The notes beneath the pieces are model-generated. The model had not been told where the DNA came from. It searched no databases and was given only the letters and a program-made list of their open reading frames with translations. 13,281 nt of DNA from positions 1 to 13,281 of the forward strand of contig DHZF01000101.1 in assembly GCA_002414505.1 (NCBI GenBank). The letters are read 5' to 3'. Positions within the stretch are counted from its first letter, which is position 1. Each line of letters opens with the position of its first letter. This document shows positions 1 through 6,417 of this stretch, one piece after another. Source of the DNA: Hyphomonas sp. UBA5111. GTDB taxonomy: Bacteria > Pseudomonadota > Alphaproteobacteria > Caulobacterales > Hyphomonadaceae. The translations under genes and the position numbers were made by a program.

Positions 1-796
1 CGAACCAGACATAGAAGACCTTGTCTTCATAGCCCGGACGCGGATTGCCATCGGCGTCCAGCACCGGCACGCCCCAGCTCAGGTCGCGCGTGATGGCGCG
101 GGCGATCAGGCCCTCATCCAGCCATTTGTTGGCGATGGAGACAGCCAGGCCAGGCCATTGGGCACCCTTGCTGTTCACCCAGTCACGAATCTTGTCCTGC
201 ATCTGGGATTGCAACAGGTAGAGATGATTGGTGTCGCGGATTTCGATATTCTTGCTGCCGGAAACAGATGAGTACGGGTCGATCAGGTCGACAGGATCGA
301 GCAGTCGTCCGCAATTGTCGCACTGGTCCCCGCGCGCCTTTTCGAAACCACAGGTCGGGCAGGTGCCTTCGACATAGCGGTCCGGCAGGAAACGGCCATC
401 ATCGACCGAGTAGACCTGTTTGGACGTGCGCTCCTCGATCAGGCCGTTCTGTTCCAGAACTTGAGCGAAATGCTGGGTCAGCGCGCTGTTGGCCGGGCGG
501 GAGGAGCGTCCGAACCAGTCATAGGAGAGGTTGAAGCCTTCGCCTGCCGCGCGCTGGATCTCGTACTGCTCGTCGCAATAGGCCTGCACGCTCATGTCGG
601 CGGCCTGGGCGGCCAGTTCTGCTGGCGTGCCATGCTCGTCCGTGGCGCAGATATAGGTCACGTCATGGCCCATCAGCCGCATCACACGGGAATACACATC
701 GGCCGGCAGCATGGAGCCAGCCAGATTGCCGAGGTGCTTGATGCCGTTGATATAGGGCAGGGCGGATGTAACGAGAATGCGCCGGGTTTGCGTCAT
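1..796 (-). CDS. metG: Methionyl-tRNA synthetase, N-terminal part (cut by window edge)
   Basis: Cytoplasmic class I aminoacyl-tRNA synthetase that charges tRNA-Met with methionine. I translated 265 codons from the ATG at 796; the frame is open to the left edge. Seen: the Rossmann start [15 protein letters not shown] with the HIGH-type box HLGN at residues 21-24, the CATDEHGTP block at about 50-58, and a four-cysteine zinc knuckle (C146, C149, C159, C162). The frame ends in the KVFYVWF block typical of the catalytic core. The KMSKS loop and anticodon-binding domain lie outside the window. The start is chosen because the conserved N-terminus begins within ten residues of it; only a weak GGGAAAG lies upstream and no strong Shine-Dalgarno is visible. 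This is a housekeeping gene and marks the chromosomal flank. The family assignment is firm. Confidence 0.97.
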   Translation of the reverse strand, partial: MTQTRRILVTSALPYINGIKHLGNLAGSMLPADVYSRVMRLMGHDVTYICATDEHGTPAELAAQAADMSVQAYCDEQYEIQRAAGEGFNLSYDWFGRSSRPANSALTQHFAQVLEQNGLIEERTSKQVYSVDDGRFLPDRYVEGTCPTCGFEKARGDQCDNCGRLLDPVDLIDPYSSVSGSKNIEIRDTNHLYLLQSQMQDKIRDWVNSKGAQWPGLAVSIANKWLDEGLIARAITRDLSWGVPVLDADGNPRPGYEDKVFYVWF

Positions 797-920
797 GGAG
801 ATGCGATCTTTCCCAAATAGCGTTGCAAGCAGGCCCGGCCGGGTGTCCGGGTGCCCAGCACCTTTTAGCGATGCACGCCGGAAAGGAAAGAATTGTAACG
901 CCTGAAATAACAGGGCGCCG

Positions 921-964
921 GTCAGAAAGAACGCCCCGAACACGCTGCAAGGGCGTTCGGGGCG
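921..964 (-). terminator. Intrinsic terminator of the OmpA-like gene
   Basis: A perfect 10-bp stem (932-941 pairing with 955-964, CGCCCCGAAC / GTTCGGGGCG) encloses a 13-nt loop. On the minus strand it is followed by a T-rich tract (TTCTTTCT). It sits 57 nt past the stop of the OmpA-like gene and upstream of metG, so it should end that transcript before metG. No T-run follows on the plus strand, so it looks one-directional. The rest of 797-1020 shows no gene that I can support. Confidence 0.75.
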
Positions 965-1020
965 AGGGGTTCCAGGACGCGGTGAGGAATCCTGGAATTT
1001 CCGGGAGGAAACCTGTTGGC

Positions 1021-1494
1021 CTAGAGGCCGTAGCCGGTGGTGGCCTTGACGGTGAGGTCGACCCGGCGCGCCATCGGGAAGGTGAGGGCTTCGGTCGGGG
1101 TGGCCTCAGCCGCCGGGACAAAATTGGTGCGGACGTCGCGGGCGCGGATACCGCGGGCATTCAGGGCCTCGAGTACGACCGCAGCGCGGGCTTCCGACAG
1201 GCTGGTGGCGGCGGAGTCGTCAGAAGCGTCGGCAGAAATCACGCGGGCCTGAATATCCGATACCGCGCATCCGGCGAGCTGGTCGCCGGCCGTATTGAGC
1301 GAGCGGGCAGCATAGGAGGAGAGGACCGATTCCTGCTTAGAGAAATAGACGGTGATCTTCGTGTCCTGACAGGTCTTCACGAAAGGAACATGCACCGGCT
1401 CCAGCGGCGGGGCCTTCGGCGCGTCCGACATCGCGGGAAATGCCAGCGCGATGGCGGCAATGCTGAATCCGGCAAGTATTTGCGCGCGTCTCAT
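1021..1494 (-). CDS. Secreted OmpA-like domain protein
   Basis: 157 residues. An N-terminal signal peptide is clear: RR, then a hydrophobic stretch from about 6 to 20, with likely cleavage after A21 or A25. The mature part resembles a compact OmpA/MotB-type domain: a first strand TVYF (48-51), a helix (about 57-72), a second strand (81-87), then LSEARA (99-104) followed by a helix, and the terminal ARRVDLTV (142-149). The last two match the family's LSxxRA and NRRVxI landmarks. The usual GHTD-like segment is replaced by an Ala/Ser/Asp stretch (88-98), so peptidoglycan binding is uncertain. Two cysteines (C42, C76) could form a disulfide. An AAGGAAG Shine-Dalgarno lies just upstream of the ATG. 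No transmembrane barrel or lipobox is present, so it is probably periplasmic. The gene is monocistronic, with its own terminator. The exact role is unknown. Confidence 0.75.
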   Translation of the reverse strand: MRRAQILAGFSIAAIALAFPAMSDAPKAPPLEPVHVPFVKTCQDTKITVYFSKQESVLSSYAARSLNTAGDQLAGCAVSDIQARVISADASDDSAATSLSEARAAVVLEALNARGIRARDVRTNFVPAAEATPTEALTFPMARRVDLTVKATTGYGL

Positions 1495-1516
1495 ATCCGT
1501 CTTCCTTCAGGCTCTC

Positions 1517-1554
1517 GTGTCATCTGACACCCATCCACGCCACATCTTGATGTG
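1517..1554. promoter_or_regulatory. Paired 6-2-6 inverted repeats in the OmpA-like leader
   Basis: Two perfect inverted repeats of the same geometry lie 22-60 nt upstream of the OmpA-like start: GTGTCA-TC-TGACAC (1517-1530) and CACATC-TT-GATGTG (1541-1554). Their centres are 24 bp apart. Their sequences differ, so one dimeric regulator binding both is not assured. They could be operator half-site pairs or small hairpins in the leader mRNA. I could not recognise a convincing -35/-10 pair next to them. The rest of the intergenic stretch 1495-1730 holds no gene that I can see, and no clear tRNA promoter. Confidence 0.35.
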
Positions 1555-1730
1555 TGGTCTCGTTAAGGATTGGATAGACCCAGTTTGAGGCGGAAATATG
1601 CGGCTCGCGGGGCGAATGGGGCAGAGTTGGGGAATTTGAAAGAAAACGGGAGCCTCGCCGGCACCAAAATGACTGGAAGACCCGCTTGCATGGCCGCGCT
1701 GATCGAAGTAGTGACAGCCATTCCAGCGTG

Positions 1731-1806
1731 GCCGGCTTAGCTCAGCTGGTAGAGCATCTGATTTGTAATCAGAGGGTCGCGGGTTCGAGTCCTGCAGCCG
1801 GCACCA
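1731..1806 (+). tRNA. tRNA-Thr (anticodon TGT)
   Basis: A complete cloverleaf can be folded by eye: acceptor GCCGGCT (1731-1737) pairs perfectly with AGCCGGC (1796-1802). The D-arm is GCTC/GAGC, the anticodon stem TCTGA/TCAGA, and the loop TTTGTAA places TGT at 1764-1766, which reads ACA (Thr). The T-arm is GCGGG-TTCGAGT-CCTGC, with discriminator A at 1803 and CCA encoded at 1804-1806. It lies convergent to the integrase gene, whose stop codon begins 14 nt later. The 3' half is therefore the probable attachment site of the element to the right. The gene is intact, as expected if integration rebuilds the tRNA end. Confidence 0.97.
1760..1806 (+). other. Candidate left attachment site (attL) in the tRNA-Thr 3' half
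   Basis: Tyrosine integrases next to tRNA genes commonly recombine in the anticodon-loop or T-arm to 3'-end segment. Here an integrase abuts the 3' end of tRNA-Thr, so attL is inferred to overlap this segment. The exact core cannot be fixed because the matching repeat at the far end of the element (attR) lies outside the window. No second copy of the tRNA 3' half occurs in the element part that I can see. Confidence 0.5.
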
Positions 1807-1819
1807 TAGGAAACAAGGA

Positions 1820-1882
1820 CTTAGTCCGATCTTAGTAAGAATTCAGAGATCGTACTGGCGCGCAAATGGCGCGCAACTTGGC
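1820..1882. repeat. 11-bp-phased short direct repeats at the integrase end
   Basis: TGGCGCGCAA occurs at 1856-1865 and again at 1867-1876, an 11-bp period. A degenerate third unit starts TGGCAC at 1879. Closer to the tRNA, CTTAGT occurs at 1820-1825 and 1831-1836, also 11 bp apart. Both sets lie 14-75 nt beyond the tRNA end and inside the last codons of the integrase gene, after its catalytic tyrosine. Spacing by one helical turn beside an attachment site suggests arm-type integrase or accessory-factor binding, but this is inference. Confidence 0.4.
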
Positions 1883-2948
1883 ACAAAAAAAGGTCGATAG
1901 CCCCTGTAGCCTTCGTCAGGTATGCAGGATCGAATGGCGCATAGATCTCTGTTGTCGAGTAATCCGGCGCCTTATGTCCGAGTTGGGCCGCGACTTCCCA
2001 AGCCGGAACACTTTGCATTCTGAGCCAGCGTGCAATTGTGTGTCTAAAGGAATAGGTCTGGACGTTTCCCTCCAGACCGGAGGCCGCCCGAGTTGTGGCC
2101 CAGCTCCGTTTCACGCTGTCCACAGCGGACCCATCATACAGGATGAGGGACTCCGACTTTGACGTTCGTTTGCGTGCTTCGACATAGGAAGCCAGCTGAT
2201 CGGGGAGCTTTACCGTGGGACGATACTTCTTCGTCTGTTCCCGCCCCTTGGGGTTCAGGTTAATCAGTCTGTGCTCCAGATCGATCTGGTTCAGACTGAG
2301 GTCAAGAATAGCACCAGTGCGGGCTGCGGTCCCTACCATGAACGCAATCAGGACGCGTATGTGCTGTTCGCTGGCAGCGTCGAGCAGCCTGGCGACTTCT
2401 TCGACTTCAAGCGGACGCCCCTTGGGTTCGGGTTTTGGCGGATTTACCAGCTGGACATAAGGCACCGAGGCGATATCGCCCCGCTTCCAAGCCCAGTTGA
2501 GTGCGGATTTTCCGATCATGAGGGCATTGCGGACAGAGCTTTGCGAAAGCTTTTTTTCGTTGCCCAACCAACTACGGAATTTTAGCTGCTGGTCCTGATG
2601 GAGCGCTTGCTTGATCGTCGCTTCACCGTGGAATTCGAGCCAGTAACGAAGTGTCCGGCGGATATCGACAGCAGATCGGAGGTGTTGACCATGGTGTTCG
2701 TAAAACCTCGCGAACACTTCGGCCAGCGTGGTTTCATCGGGTGCCTCCTGAGTCTTTGACTGGTTTAGAACAAACCAGTCATTCAGGATTGCCTTTGCTT
2801 CTTCAAAATCCGTTGTGCCGAGGCTAGCGCGTCCGGTCCTGCGAGTTTTGGGGTCGATCCACATTCGATACCATGCCGGACTCCCGGAGCGCTGCCCGAG
2901 CCAATACTCGCCGACCTGGTATCTGTCGTTGGTTGCGTATCTCGGCAT
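1821..2948 (-). CDS. int: Tyrosine recombinase integrase
   Basis: 375-residue phage-type site-specific recombinase expected to insert the element into, and cut it out of, the neighbouring tRNA-Thr. Layout: N-terminal DNA-binding part (about 1-70), SAM-like core-binding domain (about 72-165), catalytic domain (about 178-345). Visible catalytic positions are R210 (GTAARTGAI), a lysine candidate in the NPKG-KK hairpin (about 232-241), R302 (YSFRHT), H325 (LGH) and nucleophile Y336 (TTEIYA). The usual first His of box II is Tyr (Y299), a tolerated variation. Length is normal for ICE/island integrases. GAGGAA precedes the ATG. The first 166 nt overlap the HTH gene in another frame, so the two are probably translationally coupled. 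Transcription runs towards the tRNA with no terminator visible between the two. Confidence 0.93.
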   Translation of the reverse strand: MPRYATNDRYQVGEYWLGQRSGSPAWYRMWIDPKTRRTGRASLGTTDFEEAKAILNDWFVLNQSKTQEAPDETTLAEVFARFYEHHGQHLRSAVDIRRTLRYWLEFHGEATIKQALHQDQQLKFRSWLGNEKKLSQSSVRNALMIGKSALNWAWKRGDIASVPYVQLVNPPKPEPKGRPLEVEEVARLLDAASEQHIRVLIAFMVGTAARTGAILDLSLNQIDLEHRLINLNPKGREQTKKYRPTVKLPDQLASYVEARKRTSKSESLILYDGSAVDSVKRSWATTRAASGLEGNVQTYSFRHTIARWLRMQSVPAWEVAAQLGHKAPDYSTTEIYAPFDPAYLTKATGAIDLFLCQVARHLRASTISEFLLRSD

Positions 2949-3187
2949 GTCGTTTCCTCAATTGCGTTCAGCAGGTATTCGGCGAGCTGAAATCCAAAGA
3001 AAGAGAGCTTGCGTTTCGAAACTCGTACGAAGCCGATTCGACCAGCATCCCTCAGTCTTTTCAAGGTTTGTTTCGACATTCCAAGGTGCTGGGCAGCCTC
3101 TTCTTCTGAATAGCGCTTGTAGATCGGCAAACCGATTTCATTGGACATCAGCCGGACAGCGTCGTCGACCTCACGCATCGGACCCAT
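2783..3187 (-). CDS. Helix-turn-helix protein, excisionase/AlpA-like
   Basis: 134 residues. Residues about 24-75 carry a winged-HTH pattern of the MerR/excisionase type: YSEEEAAQHLGMSKQTLKRL followed by a wing with RVSKRKLSFFG and a helix FQLAEYLL. Such proteins beside integrases usually act as recombination directionality factors or as regulators of int, binding near the attachment site. Start choice is uncertain: the ATG at 3187 has AGGGGG immediately before it, so the ATG at 3178 (MREVDD) has better Shine-Dalgarno spacing; 3145 is a third option. The gap from the DUF2274 stop is 11 nt, making it the continuation of the trb operon. The last ~55 residues are low-complexity (Thr/Ser/Gly-rich) and lie over the start of int in a different frame, an unusually long overlap. 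The DNA-binding fold is fairly sure; the excisionase role is inferred from position. Confidence 0.75.
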   Translation of the reverse strand: MGPMREVDDAVRLMSNEIGLPIYKRYSEEEAAQHLGMSKQTLKRLRDAGRIGFVRVSKRKLSFFGFQLAEYLLNAIEETTCRDTQPTTDTRSASIGSGSAPGVRHGIECGSTPKLAGPDALASAQRILKKQRQS

Positions 3188-3198
3188 CCCCCTGGTGT

Positions 3199-3438
3199 TT
3201 ATTGCGCTTTGGCCGCGATCAGCGACCTGCGCGCCTTCCGGAACCCGCTGTCGCTCGCGAGAAACGCTTCGAGCATGTGAGGGACGAGGACAGATACAGC
3301 AGCGTCTTCGCCATGAAGCTGGCTGTGAACCCGTGCATAGTCTTCAAGTTCGGAAGCGAGAGATGGTTCGATCAGAACCGTGAGCTTCTGCGGTGTCTTG
3401 TCCGGCAGCGGCCCGATCTTCAGACTGGTCTTGGTCAT
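3199..3438 (-). CDS. DUF2274 family small protein following TrbI
   Basis: 79 residues, no signal peptide or membrane segment. It matches what I know of the DUF2274 family: an N-terminal MTKTSLKIGPLPDKTPQKLTV pattern, a helix with EDYARVH, and VPHMLEAFLASDSGF near the end. Members sit directly behind trbI in alpha- and betaproteobacterial trb clusters. Its ATG overlaps the trbI stop in an ATGA, so it is probably translated by coupling. A short strand followed by two helices could be a ribbon-helix-helix-like fold, but no DNA target or biochemical role is established to my knowledge. Family call is good; function unknown. Confidence 0.8.
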   Translation of the reverse strand: MTKTSLKIGPLPDKTPQKLTVLIEPSLASELEDYARVHSQLHGEDAAVSVLVPHMLEAFLASDSGFRKARRSLIAAKAQ

Positions 3439-4694
3439 GGTTGGTGTCCTCCTTCATAGGGTTTCAGAACGATGTCCTTGCCCACGAGCACGCCGAGCCG
3501 CCAGCCGGGCCGGATCGTGATCGAGGGCTGGACGTCGAGGTTTCGGCGCACGATTTCCTGGCCAGCCTCATTGGCACCGGTCTGCGCTGAGCGGCGGAGC
3601 GCCCGGGCGATATCGCCCTCATCGTCGGTGCCAAGTTCGGCGCCGACGCCGAGCAGAGTCGAAAGGGCGACGCCCTGCAGCAGCTTCCAGGAATGATAAT
3701 CGACCTTGTCTTCAAGCCCGGCATAGCCGCGGGCGTCGACGCCGGCGAGATTGTCGATCCGGATGGAAGATCCGTCCGGCATGACGATCCGGCTCCAGAC
3801 AAGCAGCGCCCGCGACTGGCCGAACGCGATGACACTATCATAGCGCCCGATCAGGCGGGCACCCTGCGGCACGAGCACGGTTTCGCCGGTCACCGTATCA
3901 TAGACGGGGCTCGTCACCTGCGCGATGACTTGACCCGGAAGGTCGGAGTTCACACCGGTTAGCAGGGTTGCCGGGATGATCGTGCCCGCCATCAGCTGGT
4001 AGGGCGAAACAGGCGTCTCGAGCCGGTGCGGATTGTAGATCGAGGGATCAGGCTCTTCGCCCAGAAAATCCAGTTTCCTCACCTGGCGGTTCGGATCTTC
4101 GCTGAGCGACGACCCGAACGCCCCCTCGCGAGACGGTGCAAAGTCCGACAGGTCCGGAAAACTCACAGAACCAGACGCCGCGGACGCAACACTACCGACA
4201 ACCCTCTTCGATCCCGCACTGGCGCCCACCTGGAAAAACACCCCACTCCCGCGCGCCGCGTCCGTCAACGCCGCTTCGCGCGCCCTGAGTTCGGTTTCCA
4301 GCGCCGCCAGCTGTTCGCGCATCGGACTCACCTCCGGCGCGTCTTCCTCCGGCAGGCGCATACGCCCTTCACGCTGCGCCTTCAGGATCGGCGTCCCGAG
4401 GTCACCCGGAAGCGGCGGCCCGAGCACGTCGTCCCTCGGCGGTAAATCTCCATAGGATTTCGGAAGCGTGGCCAATCCGTCCGCCTCCGGATTATGACCG
4501 GTATTGTAGAGTTCGCGGACTGGACCGCCGGCATCCTCCTTCGGTCCCTGCAGGGCAAACGCCAGCGAGCCGAGGACGATTGCACTGCCGGTGCCGACAA
4601 GCACCATAAGGGCCCGCCTGGAATACCGCTTCACGGGCCGGGGTTTCCCTCGGATTTCCAAAGGCTGGGGCGCAGGGGAAGCCGCTTCTGTCAT
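3435..4694 (-). CDS. trbI: TrbI / VirB10-like conjugative transfer protein
   Basis: 419 residues, the normal size for TrbI. It spans inner to outer membrane and forms, with TrbF and TrbG, the envelope core of the mating channel. Seen: a basic cytoplasmic N-terminus (1-27), one transmembrane helix (about 28-48), a long Pro/Gly-rich periplasmic linker with a short coiled-coil stretch (about 124-147), and the C-terminal beta-barrel domain (about 225-418). The last includes SPYQLMAGTIIPATL (230-244), GARLIGRYDS (278-287) and PGWRLGVLVGKDIVL near the end. Start and stop both share ATGA overlaps with trbG (upstream) and DUF2274 (downstream), so it is tightly coupled in the operon. Confidence 0.95.
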   Translation of the reverse strand: MTEAASPAPQPLEIRGKPRPVKRYSRRALMVLVGTGSAIVLGSLAFALQGPKEDAGGPVRELYNTGHNPEADGLATLPKSYGDLPPRDDVLGPPLPGDLGTPILKAQREGRMRLPEEDAPEVSPMREQLAALETELRAREAALTDAARGSGVFFQVGASAGSKRVVGSVASAASGSVSFPDLSDFAPSREGAFGSSLSEDPNRQVRKLDFLGEEPDPSIYNPHRLETPVSPYQLMAGTIIPATLLTGVNSDLPGQVIAQVTSPVYDTVTGETVLVPQGARLIGRYDSVIAFGQSRALLVWSRIVMPDGSSIRIDNLAGVDARGYAGLEDKVDYHSWKLLQGVALSTLLGVGAELGTDDEGDIARALRRSAQTGANEAGQEIVRRNLDVQPSITIRPGWRLGVLVGKDIVLKPYEGGHQP

Positions 4695-5719
4695 GGCTTC
4701 GCGCTTCCAAGGTCATTGCGCGCGATCTTCACGACATCCTGGCGCTTTTCGCCGAGGCGCAGTTCGGCGCGGGCGAACAGGCGGTCGACGACATAATAGT
4801 TGCCGGACATGCGATAGTTGACGAGCTGGGACTTGCCGTCCCGGCCGATGACGAACAGCGCCGGGGCCTCGCCCTGGTCGAGACGGGCCGGGAACTGGAT
4901 ATAGACCTTGCGGCCGTCATCGAACACTTGGGTAGGCCGCCAGTGCGGCGCATCCCCGTCGATATCGTACCGGAACTTCAGCCGGTCGAGCTGAAGTCCG
5001 GCTGGCGAAGGGGAGGTTGCAACCCGTGCCGCGCTGGAACCCGCCACCCGCGTCACCAGTTGCTGGTCGGCATAGCGCCAGGAGACGGCCGCCATATAGG
5101 TTTCCTCGAACGCGCGGAGTTCAAGGTGATAGGCGCGAAGGCTCGTCGTGATGATAAGGTTGGTCTTGAGGCCGGCCTGTGTCGGTTTGATCAGGATATG
5201 GGCCTGCGCCTCTGCGCCTGTGCCCGAGACCGTGTCTCCCAGGACCCAGCGGACCGTGTCGCCGGCCGAAACGGAGACAAGCTCCTCACCGGGCTGGAGG
5301 ACGATGTCGGTCACCTGTTCCGGGGCGCAATAGACCTGATAGAGGGCGCCCACGGTATAGGGATAGACCTGTATCGCGTTCATGTAATTGTCGAGAGACG
5401 GCTCGATCGCGGCCTTTCCGTTCGCAGCCTCGATCGCCTGGTAGGGCTTGAGAGACGGCGCCTCCGTCTTTGTGGGCATGGGCTTCAGCTGGCCGGGCAC
5501 GGCCCCCGACACGATGGTCGGCGTATAGGTGCGGTAGACGACCGGTTCCGGGGCCAGCTCGGTGTTCGTGACCTCTGTTTCCTCCACATCCGGGGCGAGA
5601 TAGAGATCTTCGACATAGTCCGGTTCATCGAGGGTGATGTCGGGACCGCGCGATGCGGGCAGAGTTTCGCATGCCGCCAAGGCAGACGAGGCAAGGAGGA
5701 TCAGGGCAAGGCGTTTCAT
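4691..5719 (-). CDS. trbG: TrbG / VirB9-like conjugative transfer lipoprotein
   Basis: 342 residues. The outer-membrane-proximal component of the T4SS core. A short signal peptide ends in a lipobox LAAC, making C17 the probable lipidated residue; here TrbG itself may supply the anchor given by VirB7 or TrbH elsewhere. A variable linker (about 20-105) is followed by the N-terminal VirB9 domain with IQVYPYTVGALYQVY (116-130), GDTVRWVLGD (153-162) and LIKPTQAGLKTNLIITT (176-192). A C-terminal beta-sandwich follows (PTQVFDDGRKVYIQFP, 262-277, and NYYVVDRLFARAELRLG, 307-323). An AGGAG overlaps the trbF stop (TAGGAG) at good spacing and supports this ATG. The stop overlaps the trbI start by 4 nt. 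Confidence 0.95.
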   Translation of the reverse strand: MKRLALILLASSALAACETLPASRGPDITLDEPDYVEDLYLAPDVEETEVTNTELAPEPVVYRTYTPTIVSGAVPGQLKPMPTKTEAPSLKPYQAIEAANGKAAIEPSLDNYMNAIQVYPYTVGALYQVYCAPEQVTDIVLQPGEELVSVSAGDTVRWVLGDTVSGTGAEAQAHILIKPTQAGLKTNLIITTSLRAYHLELRAFEETYMAAVSWRYADQQLVTRVAGSSAARVATSPSPAGLQLDRLKFRYDIDGDAPHWRPTQVFDDGRKVYIQFPARLDQGEAPALFVIGRDGKSQLVNYRMSGNYYVVDRLFARAELRLGEKRQDVVKIARNDLGSAKP

Positions 5720-5730
5720 GAGGAATGCTC

Positions 5731-6414
5731 CTATTGATGGTCTTTCGACCAGTTGAGGCCGTGGACGTAGAGGCCGAGGGGGTTGGCCCGAAGAGCTTCT
5801 TCGGTGCGGGGCGGGTCGATGACGATCGAGAACACCCCCGTATGGGTCGACTGGGCGGTCTCGGTGCCGTTCCGGTAAGCGGTCTCGCGCCAGCGGACGG
5901 TGAAACTGTCGTCGGATGCGCGCACGACGCTCGTGACATCGACCGAGACCGAGCGCTTGCCGACATCCGTAAACGGATCATTGTCGCGGGCATAATCGTT
6001 CAGCGTCGCTGCCGCCCGGTCGGTCGCATAGGCATAGGCCTTCAGCCAGTTCTGGCGGACGACGACCGGATCGATGGAAATCGAACGGGTGTTCTTCACA
6101 AACTCGGCGAGGTGATAGGCGATCTGTGCATCGGTCGGCTCATAGCGCCCGTCGGCGGGACCGACGGCGCGCACCGCACCCTCGCCGGTCAGTTCCACTA
6201 CATAGGGCGTGACGATCGATTGGGTCGACCGCCAGACAAGGCCGCCGGCCAGAACAAACGACAAGGCAAGGCTGCCGAGGGCCGCGAACCGCCAATTGGC
6301 CGCCTGGACGCGGGCCGACCCGATCCGGTCGTCCCAGGCCTGCGCGGCGCGCTGGTAAGGTGTCACCGGTTCCGGTGTCTCGCCATAGCGGGTGGAGTTT
6401 CGCTTCCAGAGCAT
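5731..6414 (-). CDS. trbF: TrbF / VirB8-like conjugative transfer protein
   Basis: 227 residues, usual for TrbF. Bitopic inner-membrane protein that nucleates T4SS assembly and contacts TrbI/TrbG. Seen: cytoplasmic N-terminus with TPYQRAAQAWDDRIGSA (18-34), one transmembrane helix (about 43-61), then a periplasmic NTF2-like VirB8 domain with QNWLKAYAYATDRAAATLNDYA and the closing NPLGLYVHGLNWSKD, both typical of TrbF. It follows trbL after 3 nt, with GAGG inside the end of trbL as likely ribosome site, and precedes trbG by 11 nt. Confidence 0.95.
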   Translation of the reverse strand: MLWKRNSTRYGETPEPVTPYQRAAQAWDDRIGSARVQAANWRFAALGSLALSFVLAGGLVWRSTQSIVTPYVVELTGEGAVRAVGPADGRYEPTDAQIAYHLAEFVKNTRSISIDPVVVRQNWLKAYAYATDRAAATLNDYARDNDPFTDVGKRSVSVDVTSVVRASDDSFTVRWRETAYRNGTETAQSTHTGVFSIVIDPPRTEEALRANPLGLYVHGLNWSKDHQ

Positions 6415-6417
6415 TGT

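Noticed and set aside
823..1527. 234-codon plus-strand frame covering the OmpA-like gene
   Set aside because: The minus-strand frame has a signal peptide, OmpA-family landmarks, a Shine-Dalgarno and a terminator. The plus-strand product is Gly/Arg-rich with no features.
1686..1714. Possible tRNA-Thr promoter (TTGCAT and a downstream TAGTGA)
   Set aside because: The -35-like box is passable, but the -10 candidate matches the consensus at only two positions, so I do not call a promoter.
1667..1730. Second tRNA or tRNA remnant before tRNA-Thr
   Set aside because: Despite the GCCGGCACCA copy at 1657-1666, no T-loop TTCGA, anticodon arm or D-arm can be found around it.
2815..3459. 214-codon plus-strand frame opposite int/HTH/DUF2274
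   Set aside because: Spans parts of three supported minus-strand genes and shows no domain, signal peptide or good ribosome site.
4928..5737. 269-codon plus-strand frame opposite trbG
   Set aside because: Antisense to trbG, whose lipobox, domain motifs and ribosome site are clear. The antisense product resembles no known protein.
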